Positions 23,401 through 35,101 of a stretch of DNA of 64,000 bases are shown piece by piece. A program made the position numbers and the translations under genes. The first letter of the stretch is position 1; the number at the start of each line of letters is the position of its first letter. Below the pieces are notes generated by a model. That model saw only the letters and a list, made by a program, of their open reading frames with translations. It searched no databases and was not told the origin of the DNA. Source of the stretch: Circinella umbellata (lineage: Eukaryota; Mucoromycota; Mucoromycetes; Mucorales; Lichtheimiaceae); assembly GCA_025093555.1 (NCBI GenBank), contig JAIWNF010000030.1:496001-560000 (forward strand), read 5' to 3'.

Positions 23401-23890
23401 CATATCTCCATCTTCTCTTGTGCCTTACTCTTCTGAATTTTCCTTCTCCAACACAACGTATTTTAATTATTTCACTTGGTCCAATTACTTTTACTTACTC
23501 TATTTACTCCAAATATTTTAATTACTTCACTTATTTTTCACTTATGCGTACCAAACATTTCAATTACTCCAAATATCTTTATCACTTCAAAAATTTTAAA
23601 CTTTATTCCATACATACAACAACTTTATCAAAAAAAATCCAAATATTTTTTATATAGCAGACCTTTCATCATTATTACAATACGTATACAACATTTATTT
23701 TCTTCATACCCATATTGTAACATAAAAAGCAGGCAATCTGCAACACACTTGATAATTTTTTACATCTTACTAAAAAACTACTTATCCGTTTTCCTTTTTG
23801 ATTCGTTAGATGAACTCTTCGTTTTAATTATTATATCTAAAGATATTTTATTGTCGTTGTTTGTTGTCGCTGTGATATATATGATATATG
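20438..23890 (+). other. 3.45-kb insertion carrying intact copy C, splitting exon 6 of copy B
   Basis: Left of 20437 the sequence follows copy A exon 6 up to AAATACCAAAA. Right of 23890 it resumes exactly where A continues (AACATGGGATGATCGA against A's AACATGGGATAATCGA). The 3453 bases between have no counterpart in copy A. The insert contains the complete C gene plus about 850 bp of 5' and 550 bp of 3' flank. I see no clear terminal inverted repeats. Any target duplication would be only one or two A residues. Confidence 0.85.
21285..23340 (+). CDS. E-S-S family copy C, intact 7-exon gene of unknown function (about 500 aa)
   Basis: Exons are 21285-21485, about 21599-21748 (acceptor uncertain; 21620 is also in phase), 21833-21961, 22060-22553, 22648-22797, 22863-23160 and 23239-23340. 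All join in phase. The N-terminal segment has FRKFVVAKLQILE, then a Gln/Glu-rich and an Asn/Thr-rich linker. Exon 4 has GGNRYIFDHPYSPTEHVHMP and FGTENCVND. The core, near residues 335-400, is W-C-E-A-E-Y-K, then DYDGRATDTA, then IELVVVESSSGMIKENTTHT and IEDTIK. I recall this signature from abundant uncharacterised Mucorales proteins. The order D...(strand) E-S-S followed by a helix resembles a PD-(D/E)XK fold in which the lysine is serine. That is inference, and catalysis is doubtful. The start ATG follows a pyrimidine-rich leader. Confidence 0.8.
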
Positions 23891-24141
23891 AACATGGGAT
23901 GATCGACTATTGATATTGGAATATTTGGAGTTGTTGGGAACGCTCTATGTAAGGCAAACGAGTGATGAATGGGGTTCTGGGTAATGTTTGTTATAGGATT
24001 ATTTCATTATACTGACAAATATTGTATTTATACATTTATAGATTGATCTTTTACATGCACAAGAAGTTGAAAGCAAGTTACTTGAAGAACGCGTAAATGT
24101 GGATCGACCTTCCTGTCCATTGGTTCGATCAGTTATGGAGT
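23891..24141 (+). pseudogene. E-S-S family copy B, 3' part (end of exon 6 and exon 7)
   Basis: This holds T-W-D-D-R-L-L-I-L-E-Y-L-E-L-L-G-T-L-Y, a GT-AG intron nearly identical to that of copy A, then exon 7 ending V-R-S-V-M-E and a stop at 24141. Adding it to 18990-20437 restores one copy of the family. It is now separated from its 5' part by the insertion containing copy C. Confidence 0.85.
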
Positions 24142-26090
24142 GATAAAAATAAGACTTCGGTCACGATAAGAACAACAGAAAAAAATGTTTCTTTGCGTTA
24201 TATGTCGAATACAGTGAATAACAGTAAAAATCATCTTCACTTTTAATTTCTTTCCAGACTGCTGGATCTAACAACAACCCCCCCCCTTTTTTTTTTGTAA
24301 ACATTACTTCCCATGCTTAGTCTTGTTGTTGTTGCGTTGTGCATCATTGTGTACATCACATTTGATTTTTCCGAAACAACAATTTATTAAATAACCTCCA
24401 AGATTCCCTCCAAAAAAACCGAGTATTTTTTTTTTCAAAATACACAGCAGTTAAATCAAATCTTCTTTAGCAAAATCAAAAGATGTACATACTGCATAAA
24501 AATAAGAGATTTGAAAGGTAGCATAGTATAATAATCAATGTTGGTCCGGTTAATAGTGTACTTTATTTCATAATGTTGTTTGTAATTTTGATAAATAAAA
24601 GAGGTTAAATTACAGTATGTATTATAACTTAAATAATCAAACAGAATATCTAAAAGATACTATATTATGTCAAGTATTTTTTTCCTCCCCACCTTTGATG
24701 TTAGGAGAGGGACAAACCTATATTATTTCCGCACTTCTTATATTTTCTTATTAGACAATCAGTTTCTTTACGGAATAAGATACAGAAAAAAAAAAGTTTT
24801 TTGGAGGGAATTATATGTATTAGGTATTAAAACGCACACTATCCAAATACGTACAGAAAATGTGATCTTTGTGTAATTAGGATGGAATTTATGATCTCTG
24901 ATCCGTAGCATAGAAAATTCGATGACTTCCAGCATAAAATGACAATAATAATGCCTTTCAAAAAAAAACAGAAAGGGACGATTCAAGATAGACTCAGCAA
25001 GAAAAAAAAAATATGTTATCATTCTTACAATCACAATCCTCATCCTGTCACTTTCAGGTATTCACATTTCACAAAAAAACTCTAAATTAAGTAAGAACAC
25101 CTAAGATAACTATTTTTGTTCAAGGCATAAATGAAGTGATTGTCAAAAAAAAGTCGGCTCTGATATCACTAGGTAAGTCAAAGGAATTTGATCTTCTGGA
25201 GTAATTCTCTCTTCTCCCCCTGCCCCTACCCCCCAACTTTTTTTTTTCGCATAACTGATACTATTAAAAAAATATGTTATCAAATAACACAAGTGTAAGC
25301 TTATAATCATGAAATTGTATTTTTTTTTTCAATCTATAAATATCTCATTTTAAATAATAATAAGCCCTTTTAAATCTAAACAATAATAAACAATTGTTTG
25401 ATATAATATACATCACTTATTAGAATAATAATAGTAATACATAGTAGGTAGCCACACTATTGATATTTCATTACATTATTTAATAATAATAAAAAACATA
25501 TATAACTTTTACACTCACTATAAATATGAAAACAGATCCCGTGAAATTATTAAAATTATTATTGTTGCTGAGCCAAATTATAAAATAGGTTCTGTCTCTT
25601 CTCCCCGGCCTCACGCATCACTTACCATTATTTTACACATGTACTTGTCAAGTAAATATCATGTTTATTTTATAAATGTCTAGAGCTTATGTATTTTTAC
25701 TTCTACACACACAAAAAAAAAACATCATCATCATTGTCATCATGTTTGCATTACATTTTATACATATAGGTACATACATTGTATTCATATTTATTTTTGC
25801 CAAGACTCAATATGAAAAGGATACACACACACAGATACACCATCTTGAAATTTCTTCCATTTTTTTTTCTGATGTAAGTTTATTATAGATACGTAGAACT
25901 GCACTTGACAACATATTATGTATTAAATCCAAACACAATTTATAATACCTTTCACCCCCTTGCCCCACCCCCCTCATTTGATTCCAAAGAAAAAAAAAAC
26001 ATATAAATATAAACAAGTTTATTTTATTTTGTATGAAAAAAAAAAGTAATTCTTTCTTTCTTTCTGTTTTTTTTTAATCAATTTCTGATA
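24142..26090. other. Intergenic region without recognisable gene
   Basis: This region is AT-rich with C-rich and T-rich tracts (for example near 24280-24296 and 25215-25245). Short open frames are present at 24667-24876 and 25676-25888, but they are low-complexity and unsupported. The right end is the presumed promoter of the second b561 gene. Confidence 0.5.
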
Positions 26091-26999
26091 ATGTTTAAAT
26101 ATAAAGACGCCATTTTTGGATTTGCTATACAATCAGGTCTTTTATTATTTCTTGGATTAGTGATTGCTGTATTAGTTCAAATTCCATTTAATTATCGTGT
26201 ACTTCATCCCATTTTTATGATGTTATTTATTGTATCAATAACAGAAGGTAAATATAGTAATGGACATATATGTATCTTTAATATACTCATTTATTATCTG
26301 TTGTTGTTGTTATATTTACCTTGATATGTATTCATAATAATAGGTGTCTATTTATTACAATCAACAAGTACTCCCAAAGAAAAGAAAAAAGGTCTACAAT
26401 TACATGCATTCGTACAAAGTTTTGCTTATGTATTTCTTCTTGTTGGATTTATTATTATGGTTCATGCTTTTTCTACACGATCAGGTCACTTTGATAGGTA
26501 AAAACTTATATTCACCTATATATATATTCATTTAATTGAAAAAAAAAAAGATACCATAATACTCACACATCATGTTTTTATGTTTGATGCATTCATTTTT
26601 AGTCGACATTCAAAATTCGGATTAGCTGTATTTATTTATATATTTTTTCAAGCATTATTTGGAATAACGATGGCCTATTTCCCAAAATTTGTTTTTGGTA
26701 GTATTGATAAAGGCAAATCACTATGGAAATTTCATCGAATAACGGGTTATTTATTTCTTATACTCGTTTGGGTCACTGCTGAATTAGGAATAAGAACATC
26801 TCTTATGACAACATATATGCCATCACCGAATATGATAGCAGGTCATTGGGTGGCTCTTGTCCTTGTTGTCATAGGGATAACGGGTCGTGTACGTCTTTAT
26901 AAATGGGGTTTGGGTAGTCCCCCTAAAGCAGGGCATGATTCTTTAGAAATCATACAAAATGAACAACAACAAAGAAGTCGTTCAGGTGATTTACTGTAG
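26091..26999 (+). CDS. Cytochrome b561-domain membrane protein 2, 3 exons
   Basis: This is a paralog of the gene at 15404-16316, in the same orientation and about 10 kb away. Exons 26091-26247, 26344-26497 and 26603-26999 join in phase to 235 aa. Expected haem-ligand histidines are His39 (LHPIFMM), His73 (QLHAF), His106 (SRHSKFG) and His148 (KFHRITGY). The motif STSTPKEKKKG before the second His is shared with paralog 1. It lacks the Gln-rich N-terminal tail of paralog 1 and has a longer hydrophilic C terminus (residues about 208-235). Intron positions and phases are the same, so the pair arose by duplication of an intron-bearing gene. The E-S-S array now lies between the two copies. Function is presumably transmembrane electron transfer, with unknown partners. 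Confidence 0.88.
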
Positions 27000-27560
27000 C
27001 GCCAAAAATAATAATAATTTAATTGTTAAAACTATCATTCTTTTCCCTCATCACCTTAAAATTTTTAGTACGTACGTAGTTGACTGTTTTTATTATTATT
27101 TCTTGTACTTTTATTATATAAATATATGTTCATTATTATAGCATTACTATCATATAAAATTGTTATACTATGTGAAGAAAGAGAATGTATTGAAAGTGTT
27201 TTATTAAAAAAAATGTATAAATATCAAAAATGTGTGTGTGTGTGTGTGTGTGTGTGTTGTAAGCAAAAAAAAAAGTGTATGTGCATGTTTGTATGTATGT
27301 GTGTGTGATAATGTAGTCTAATAATAGTACGTATAATAATGATGATATTAGACGACAAAAAGAAAATAGTGTTGTTGTTGAGTAAATAGTAAAAATAAAT
27401 GCTTGTTTGTTTTGTTTTTTATAATGACGTGAATTTAGGGGGGGAAGGGGGGGAGGGAGTATTGATAACAAAAAAAATATAATACTTGTGTAAAATGTAT
27501 ATATATGTGTGTGTGTATAATAATAATGATGTATAATATGTTACATTTTTAAATGATGAC
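27000..27560. other. Intergenic region with TG microsatellites
   Basis: This is the spacer between the convergent b561-2 and coiled-coil genes. It contains a TG microsatellite at 27231-27258, a looser TG tract near 27285-27308 and G-rich runs near 27438-27456. No gene is visible. Confidence 0.6.
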
Positions 27561-30113
27561 TTATTCTGTTTTTTTGTTTGATATATTTACTGACCATCTT
27601 TGTTTCTTATTGGATGAATAATAATGATCATTTTGTTGCTGTTGTTGTTGACGTGAATAATGAGAATTTGGGTATGCATTGGATGAAGAGGATGGAACAG
27701 GTGACATGAATAATGATGAATTAAAAGAGAGAGACGGACTTAATAAATTTACATTGTTAGCAGTAGAAAATCTTTCTTGATCTTTTGTTGGTGATGGTCG
27801 AGGAATAATATTCACAGGGGGCGATGTATAATATCTGTTCTGTTGTTTTTGTTGATAATGCTTAGATGGTGTATAAGGGTGATGAATACGTGCAATGGTA
27901 TGAAATGCAGAAGAAGGTCGTATCAAATGATCATTATTGTTATTACCATCCATAATACGATGCTAAATATATGATACGTAAAACAGTTATTATTATTATT
28001 ATTCAGGTTCAAACCTAAATACCCTTATTATTATTCTTTCTCTTTGTTAATCGTAATTCATTCTAATTTATATATTTTACGTTACCTCATTCACTACTCC
28101 TTGTTTTATATTTCTACAGTGATAGTATTCAAGTGATGCTTGTTGTTCTTTACGTTTTCGTTTATTATTATTATTATTGTTATTATTCTCCAGTAATTCC
28201 TTTTTAATACATATAGATGCATTAGTTCCAACTTTCTTTTTGTTGTTGTTATTATTATTAAATAATAACGATGGTAAAACTGATTTAGAACCTATAGATA
28301 CCAATGAATTTTTATCTTCTGAACCAAATTCTGGATCGTTTAACATTTGGTCCGCTAAAATACTGAGACTATCTAATGCCGAAATGGGCCGTTTTTTGGA
28401 TTCTTCTTCTTCTTTTTGTTGTTGTTTACGTAAATGTTGCTCTTGTGATACATCAGTGTCATTATTTTGTTTTTTCGTCAAGATCAATGGATCATTCTCT
28501 GTACTCTTATCATCATTATCATTATCATTCTCTTCTGAATCATCCTCATTCTCTTCCTCACTATTATTCACAGAATGTCGATAAGTCCAAATCAAATTAC
28601 GTAAATAATTTAATTCAGCGTCACGAGCACGTAATCGAAGCTCATTCAAATGTAATTTTCTTATTAATATTTTGCGATCTTCCATTAATTGTTTTTTATC
28701 CAATAATTGTTGTGTATCCTAATAATAATAATCATGTTAACTATTAAAACACTTATATTTTATAAAGTGGAAAAAAGGGTATGTATATATATATATATAC
28801 CTTATCATCAAAAGATAATTCTATTCGTTCCATTTTTTGTAAAGTAGAAGATATTCGCATGAATTTTTTGGCTAATGTTTGATTCTCTTTTTGTAATAGT
28901 TTTATTTCAATCCGATGTTGTTCTTTTAATTCTTTTACCTAAATATAATATAATTACAATAGATTATTAAGCAATCTATTATTTATTCTATTTATTATTA
29001 TTATTATTATTATTATTCTTACCGTAGTAGAATGAATCATTTCAAGTGTTTGAATAAAATTATTTGTTTTTAATTGTTTTAATCGTTCTTCTTGTGTTCT
29101 TATAATATTTTCAAGATGTTTTATTCTATCAATCGCGTTTCGTAACTATATGTTAAAAGGAATAGATAAATAAGTATTCACTTTCACCACATGATTTATT
29201 ATATTTTTCTTTTTATATAGATATTCACACTATTATGTTGAAGATCAGCCGCATAAGGTATGTTCCACGTTTCTGACCTGTTGTTCGACCTCGTGATACC
29301 CTAATGACATTATTGGTAATAAGTATTTGTTTAATTTATATAAAAGATTCTTTTACTATATAAATAACCATTTCCTTTTTTTTTAAAAGAAAAATAATGA
29401 TATGATTATATACCTGAGAATGATAGGGTTTTATTGTTGTTGATGATGAAGATGATGATAAACGATTTAAATCTTGTTCCTGTAAAAAGAATCATTGGCG
29501 GAGCATAGAAGTTGAAAGCATGAATAATAATACACTCCGCCTTTTTTTTTTTACATAAACAACTAACCCACTCTCCCTCCCCCCATCTCTTTTTGTTCCC
29601 CTTCCTCCCATTCCCTGCTCCTTAATTTTTCTCTCCTAATTGTATTTACATCAAGAAAACGCGTTCATTTCATATAATACAATGAATAACAACTTACATA
29701 ATGATGAGGATGATATTTTGAAGTGGTTGTTGTTGTTGTAGTAGTAGTAGATTGTTGTTGTTGTTGCTGTTGATCAGTTAAAAGTATTAATTCAATTTTC
29801 CATTTTGCATTTTCACCCCAGCGTTCAACCTATATTTTAAAGGGAAATTTGAATATCAGCTTATAATATTTTTCAGTTCCTTTCCAATACATTGTTAAGT
29901 AAGGAAAGTTTTGCATATATAATTTATAATCGAATCAACTCCGCAGCATAAAAGAAACACCCTTTTCATATATTATATAAACCTACTTACTTGATGTCGA
30001 ACGGCTTGAAATATACCATCTAAATGATCAGATGGTGAAAATGCAACAGTTGAGCTTTTATCATTTAAATCTTGTATTGGCCCATGAGATGAATCCCGAA
30101 ACCTTGATGACAT
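27561..30113 (-). CDS. Coiled-coil protein of unknown function, 8 exons, 562 aa
   Basis: Exons 30113-29991, 29829-29698, 29479-29414, 29300-29229, 29145-29023, 28938-28801, 28718-28086 and 27962-27561 are all phase 0 and join to 562 aa. The N-terminal part (1-41) is followed by W-G-E-N-A-K-W-K-I-E-L, then Gln, Thr and Ser homopolymers. Residues about 135-250 are a long heptad-rich coiled coil (RIKHLENIIRTQEERLKQLK, then KELKEQHRIEIKLLQKENQ). The middle is acidic. Asn runs precede a basic KRKRKEQ stretch at about residue 410 that could be a nuclear signal. The C-terminal third is disordered and rich in Ser, Pro, Asn and Gln. I do not recognise a family. A regulatory or scaffold protein is possible. 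Uniform phase-0 exons and consistent GT-AG sites support the model. Confidence 0.75.
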
Positions 30114-30200
30114 GCTGTGTTGCATTATATATATTCGTTTTTTTTTTCTCGTTCAAAGTAGATGTTATACAATAATAAAACGTATTAATGTTTTTTTTGG

Positions 30201-30238
<38 letters not shown>

Positions 30239-31110
30239 CTGGAATGGATTAGCTTTTTTTTTTCTTTTTGTTAATTGTTATTAAATGAAATAATAATTCA
30301 AAACAGAAAAGAAAAGAAAAGGAATAAAAAATGAACGTTTCCTTTTTCTCTTATTAAATATTCTTATTTTAAGAGGTTTGAAAAAAGAAAGAGACTCAAA
30401 AAAATATAAGAGTTAAAAAAACAAATAGTTATAGAGCAAAAAAAAAAAGGGGGGGAGGGGAGTGTGGGGATATTTGTTAAAAACTGTTCTCTTTTTTTCT
30501 TTATTTTTAACGTTTAATAGTATCGTTTTCTTGTTCTTTTTACTTTATTATTATTACAACCCCCCCCCCAAAAAAAAAAAAAATCACAATGTATAAATGA
30601 AATGAAGAAGAGATGCTTGATAGAAAAAAAAAAACTCGGTCTTTTTTATGCTGCGGTGGAATGGCGAAAAGAAGAGGTTTTTTTTTATTATTATTTCCAG
30701 GTCCCTCTCCCCCCAACTCTTTTTGTTCAACTCATGCAGTTTTTTTATCTGTCATATAACATTGAACTAAGAATTTTAAAAGTTATATATAAAGATCCAT
30801 TACTACTACCACTACCACCTGCTACTATTATTATTCTTACTGTTGTTTTTCTTTATTATATATTCTTGTAATTCTTATCATATCATGAACACCCATTTTA
30901 TTCTATCTCAAATATATATATATATATTTAATAACATGACGTCATGGAGGTACAAACCTTTTGTTATTCAATAAAGTAATACCCTTACTTTTTTTTTTTC
31001 CTTTCCTCTAACTCCTCCTTCCCCACCCTCTCACAAAGCCAATTTTTTCGTAACTTTTTTTTTTTTTGTTTGGCGTTTTTGGGTGTATATTCTTTCCTAG
31101 TGAACACGTC
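30114..31110. other. Divergent intergenic region between the coiled-coil and exonuclease genes
   Basis: This is probably a shared promoter region. It contains a TA/TG microsatellite (30201-30238), a C9-A13 tract near 30561-30582 and long poly-T/poly-pyrimidine runs ending just before the exonuclease start. A frame at 30602-30871 is low-complexity and not called. Confidence 0.55.
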
Positions 31111-34100
31111 ATGACGGACCCCAATGGAATGAATATAACAGCAACAAAAACGAGTGCTATTTCAATGCATCGTTATTGGCAATCAACTATACAAACATGT
31201 GAAGCAGCTATTGGTTTATTATCTGCTTTTGATCATTGTGATCATTATTTAGTAGATAATGCTCTTGGTCCTTTGAGACAATTGGTAGGCCGTGGAAGAA
31301 ATTATGAAGCTATGAAAGCGTATCGTCCTACTCATACAACCACCACCACCACCACCACCACCACCACGAATACTTCTCCTTCTTTTAATAATAATAATAC
31401 ATTAATAACATCACCACTACAAAAACAACAACAGCAGCAACAACAATTACGTAAAACAATTCAACTCAATTTTAATCCAAGAGAAAATTGGACTATTGAA
31501 GATGCTCATACTATTCGTGTTCATACCAATAACAACAAAACCAATAAAAAAACTGAAATCATTTGTAAAGCCATTGTCACTCTAGAACAACTTGATGCTG
31601 CATTACCTGCTATTGAAAAAGCACCTTGTCTTGGGTTAGATTGTGAATTTTTAGGTGTTAAAAAAAGTCTTCCAGAATTGCAAGTACTTCAAATTGCTAT
31701 TTCATCAACAGAAGGCTATGCTGTCATGGTCAATCACATTGGTGCTCAAGCTGTTTATCAAAAATTAGGTCCTATTTTAGAACAAGAATTTCTTACCGAT
31801 CAAGAAATCAAACAAGGCAAAAGACAAGACGATGGCAAAGGTCGATTATTATTAGGATGGGCTTTCAAAGCAGATGCACAAGCCATTGAAGCCTCTTTTA
31901 AAAAAATCAAATTGACGCGTGTATTGGATTTACAAGCCAAAATGCAAACGTTGGCGACAGAACAATTGTCACTTCACAATGCGATGCGTCGTTACTGTCA
32001 TGAATGGAATGGGTTGGATGAATTTTTAAAAGCAAAACAATTAGGAGATACATTTCAATTTACGGGTCCTGATTGTGTTTGGTTATATAATCCATTACCT
32101 CCAGAAGCTTTGGTGTATGCTGTATTTGATGTCGTTAGTTTAGTAGCATTACATCAAGAAACAACTAATTATCCAAATCACATGAATCATTATTGGCCCA
32201 ATACAATCACATCTACGTATGGAAGAAAAGCATTGGAAAAATGGTTACGACAAAAAGTGATGTCTCAACATGAAACAATAGCCCCTCCTTTTCCATCGTC
32301 TCCTCATCAAGAAGAAGGAAATGCAGTTGATTTCATGACATTGGTTGAAACACCCGCTATAGCACCACCCACACCTCAACAACAACAACAGCAACAGCAT
32401 CAACAATCTATCAAAAAGCAAGGAAAAGCAAAACAAATAACATCATCAGCATGGGATGATGAAAATCCAAAATTTACAGCGGATATAGAAGAAGCCATGC
32501 GACGATCAAGAAATGAATATAATAATAATCAACATCCGCATGCGTCAGAAGAACGTATTATTGGTACATTAGATGAATCCAATGGATCGAGTAGTTCTTT
32601 CCCATGTGAAACAATTGATTATAATGACATGCCCGCTGAATATACGAATTATTGGGATGAGGATCCGCACCCACTACAACAACAACAAAAACAACACATC
32701 AAAGAAAAAATAAATGAACAAGAAAATTTTATCAATGATTCACAAGATGAATTTGAAAATCCACCTTTTGAAACAACCACGAATGACCGACTTCATTTCG
32801 CGAATGATATTTATGATGATTCAAATACAAAACATAAAGATATTGGACAATTAGGTGGATGGGGATCGCCTGATGAAGTGGAAGAAACCAACTATAAAGA
32901 TAATCAACAACAACAAGAACAGCAACATCAAAATACGAATTATTTTAATATCATTTCACAAAAATTTCATCAACATGCAGAAGGTGAATTTTTATTAACG
33001 ATGCGACCTGAAGATCAAACATGGAGTCAATTGGCCGAAGATTCAAAAAAAGGATGGAAAGCGGGTGTGGATTCAACGGCCGATTGGAAAGAAATGGCAA
33101 GACGTACGGCAAAAGAAGAAGAGAATCAAGAAAATAAAGATGATCAACAGCAACAACCGTCCTCCTCTAAATTTCATACAGTACCTCATTTTAATGTAGG
33201 TAGTTGGGCTTATGAAAAAGATAGTTGGGATAAAAAAGATGAACAACCTCAAATTATGCAAATGCCATTAAGAAATTTTCCAAAAATGAAAACAAGTCAT
33301 CGTCAACGTGGACCCCGTGTTACGAATCCTTTTGATTATGGAACATCTAGTGATGAAGATGATTCAAGTCAAAATAATAGTAGTCATGAGGATGAGGAAT
33401 CAATGGATGATACGGATGATTCGAATAGTATTTATGGCACTCGTCAACAAAAAGAAAAAGACAAAAAAGGAATGAATACTATGTATCAAGAACCCGTAGA
33501 GGATACGTATCTTGAAAATGATCTTCATTTGGAAAAAGGGGACATTGTTCAAGTTCATTTAATCAAGAATTATTTACAATTGTCAACAGTTGAAGTTGAA
33601 AAAAAGAACCATTATCATTCGAAAAATGAGAATGATAACAAACAACAAGAAGAAGAAGAAGAAATGGTTGTATTTATCACACCTTTATTACGTGAAATAT
33701 TTCCTCGTGATGGATCTGTTGAAATAGTGATTAAGGCGATACAACTGTTTATCATGCCCAGTGGACAATCCTATACTTTATTGATCAGTTCATTATTGAA
33801 CCACATGAAAGAATTCCGACAATCTGAATTAGGACACTTGTTTGTCGATCCTAATGTAAAACGTGTTGTATGGGGAATGTCGATTGTGGAACATGAAATT
33901 CAAGAAAAGCTTGGTTTTGCTATGGGTCGTGCAATTGATCTAGCCTGTGTCTTTACTGACATCTATGGAACTCGTTCTTCCTCAGATAATATGAATAATT
34001 CAGAATACCATGAAACGGGAAGTGGAATGACATTTACAAAAGCTATGCATCTAGTATTAAAAAATCAAAAAAAGAATATGGAAGCATATCAAGAATTAAA

Positions 34101-34329
34101 ACAATTTTATAAATCCAAAGACAAGTTTTCTGGTTCTCCTTTAGATCAAGATCGATTAAAAATCAATACTGTACATTATTGTGCTATGCAAGGATGGGTA
34201 CTTTATGAATTATATCAATTTCTTTTGATGGAAAATAGCAAGAAACAAGAAAAGATTGATTTGAATGATTACATAATGCCACCTTTATCTAATGAAAGTA
34301 ATATCACTTATACGATTTCTCATCCTTAA
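31111..34329 (+). CDS. DEDDy 3'-5' exonuclease with large disordered middle, intronless (1072 aa)
   Basis: The first ATG is at 31111; the open frame upstream begins with TTG. An RNase D/WRN/EXD2-type exonuclease domain spans about residues 150-365. Motif I is LDCEFLG (Asp177, Glu179), motif II is WAFKADAQ (Asp255) and motif III is Y-A-V-F-D (Tyr336, Asp340). All four acidic residues and the Tyr are present, so activity on DNA or RNA 3' ends is expected. Residues about 410-800 are Gln/Asn/Glu-rich and probably disordered. The last 200 residues (VKRVVWGMSIVEHEIQEKLG, AIDLACVFTDIYG, then CAMQGWVLYELYQFL) look like a second, degenerate exonuclease-like fold that has lost the acidic motifs. Nearest relatives are probably EXD2-like proteins. 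The substrate and cellular site are unknown. Confidence 0.85.
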   Translation: MTDPNGMNITATKTSAISMHRYWQSTIQTCEAAIGLLSAFDHCDHYLVDNALGPLRQLVGRGRNYEAMKAYRPTHTTTTTTTTTTTNTSPSFNNNNTLITSPLQKQQQQQQQLRKTIQLNFNPRENWTIEDAHTIRVHTNNNKTNKKTEIICKAIVTLEQLDAALPAIEKAPCLGLDCEFLGVKKSLPELQVLQIAISSTEGYAVMVNHIGAQAVYQKLGPILEQEFLTDQEIKQGKRQDDGKGRLLLGWAFKADAQAIEASFKKIKLTRVLDLQAKMQTLATEQLSLHNAMRRYCHEWNGLDEFLKAKQLGDTFQFTGPDCVWLYNPLPPEALVYAVFDVVSLVALHQETTNYPNHMNHYWPNTITSTYGRKALEKWLRQKVMSQHETIAPPFPSSPHQEEGNAVDFMTLVETPAIAPPTPQQQQQQQHQQSIKKQGKAKQITSSAWDDENPKFTADIEEAMRRSRNEYNNNQHPHASEERIIGTLDESNGSSSSFPCETIDYNDMPAEYTNYWDEDPHPLQQQQKQHIKEKINEQENFINDSQDEFENPPFETTTNDRLHFANDIYDDSNTKHKDIGQLGGWGSPDEVEETNYKDNQQQQEQQHQNTNYFNIISQKFHQHAEGEFLLTMRPEDQTWSQLAEDSKKGWKAGVDSTADWKEMARRTAKEEENQENKDDQQQQPSSSKFHTVPHFNVGSWAYEKDSWDKKDEQPQIMQMPLRNFPKMKTSHRQRGPRVTNPFDYGTSSDEDDSSQNNSSHEDEESMDDTDDSNSIYGTRQQKEKDKKGMNTMYQEPVEDTYLENDLHLEKGDIVQVHLIKNYLQLSTVEVEKKNHYHSKNENDNKQQEEEEEMVVFITPLLREIFPRDGSVEIVIKAIQLFIMPSGQSYTLLISSLLNHMKEFRQSELGHLFVDPNVKRVVWGMSIVEHEIQEKLGFAMGRAIDLACVFTDIYGTRSSSDNMNNSEYHETGSGMTFTKAMHLVLKNQKKNMEAYQELKQFYKSKDKFSGSPLDQDRLKINTVHYCAMQGWVLYELYQFLLMENSKKQEKIDLNDYIMPPLSNESNITYTISHP

Positions 34330-35101
34330 TATAGGAGGGAAGGATAAATAACATTATTTTGTAACCTAGTAATAATAACCCCATGACAATAACCTTGACA
34401 ACACTTGTTTTCTTTTTTCGTATATCATCTATTTGCATTTTTATATATAAAAAAAAAACTCCCAAAAAAAAAATTTGTACATACTTTTTTTCCTTCCGAC
34501 TATTCTTCCTCCCCCCTTCTCTCCCCCACCTTTACCTTTTTCTTTTTTTTACATCATTTCAAAAAAAAAATGAAAAATGAAGCATATTAAAAAGTCAGAA
34601 ATTATAATAATTATGTGAATTAAAAAAAAAAAAAAAACCGAATGATATTCAATTAAAAAGAAAAAAACTTCACAGAAAAAAAACGTGAAATGATTACCAA
34701 AGATGAAATTTTACCATCATTGTTGATATTTCTTTTTTTCCCTCTCTTTTTTTTTTCTGTGTGTAACCAACACTTTATTTCTTGTTTCGTAAAAGTAATT
34801 TTACACTAAACTTTTTTTCGATTTCACACCATTACTTTTTTATTTTTTTTGGCTCCTCTTTTTTTTGACTCTCTTTCACTTTTCTTTGTTTTATTTTATT
34901 TTATTTTATTTTTTATTATTTTTTTATATATACCCTACTCACTCCTTAGAAAAAAGAATATTTTTTATATATAATATATATTAAGGAAAAAAAAAAAAGT
35001 TCTTTTTTTATATATAAGCTTTTTTTCTTATATAAATATATTAAAAAAAAAAAAAAAGACCCGCACTTTTTTTTCTATATTATATATTTATTTATTTCTC
35101 G
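34330..35101. other. Intergenic region, low complexity
   Basis: This holds the 3' region of the exonuclease gene and the promoter of the methyltransferase gene. Poly-A, poly-T and pyrimidine tracts dominate, with TATATAAGC and ATATATA stretches near 35010-35095. The open frames at 34383-34590 are artefacts of composition. Confidence 0.55.

Noticed and set aside
20438..23890. Classical DNA transposon carrying copy C
   Set aside because: No terminal inverted repeats, no transposase and no convincing target duplication were found, so it is listed only as an insertion.
28177..28747. Plus-strand open frames of 123-135 codons
   Set aside because: They are antisense shadows of the coiled-coil gene's large exon and are low-complexity Leu/Ser/Tyr-rich.
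31066..31110. N-terminal extension of the exonuclease open frame
   Set aside because: The frame begins with TTG inside a poly-T tract; the first ATG is at 31111.
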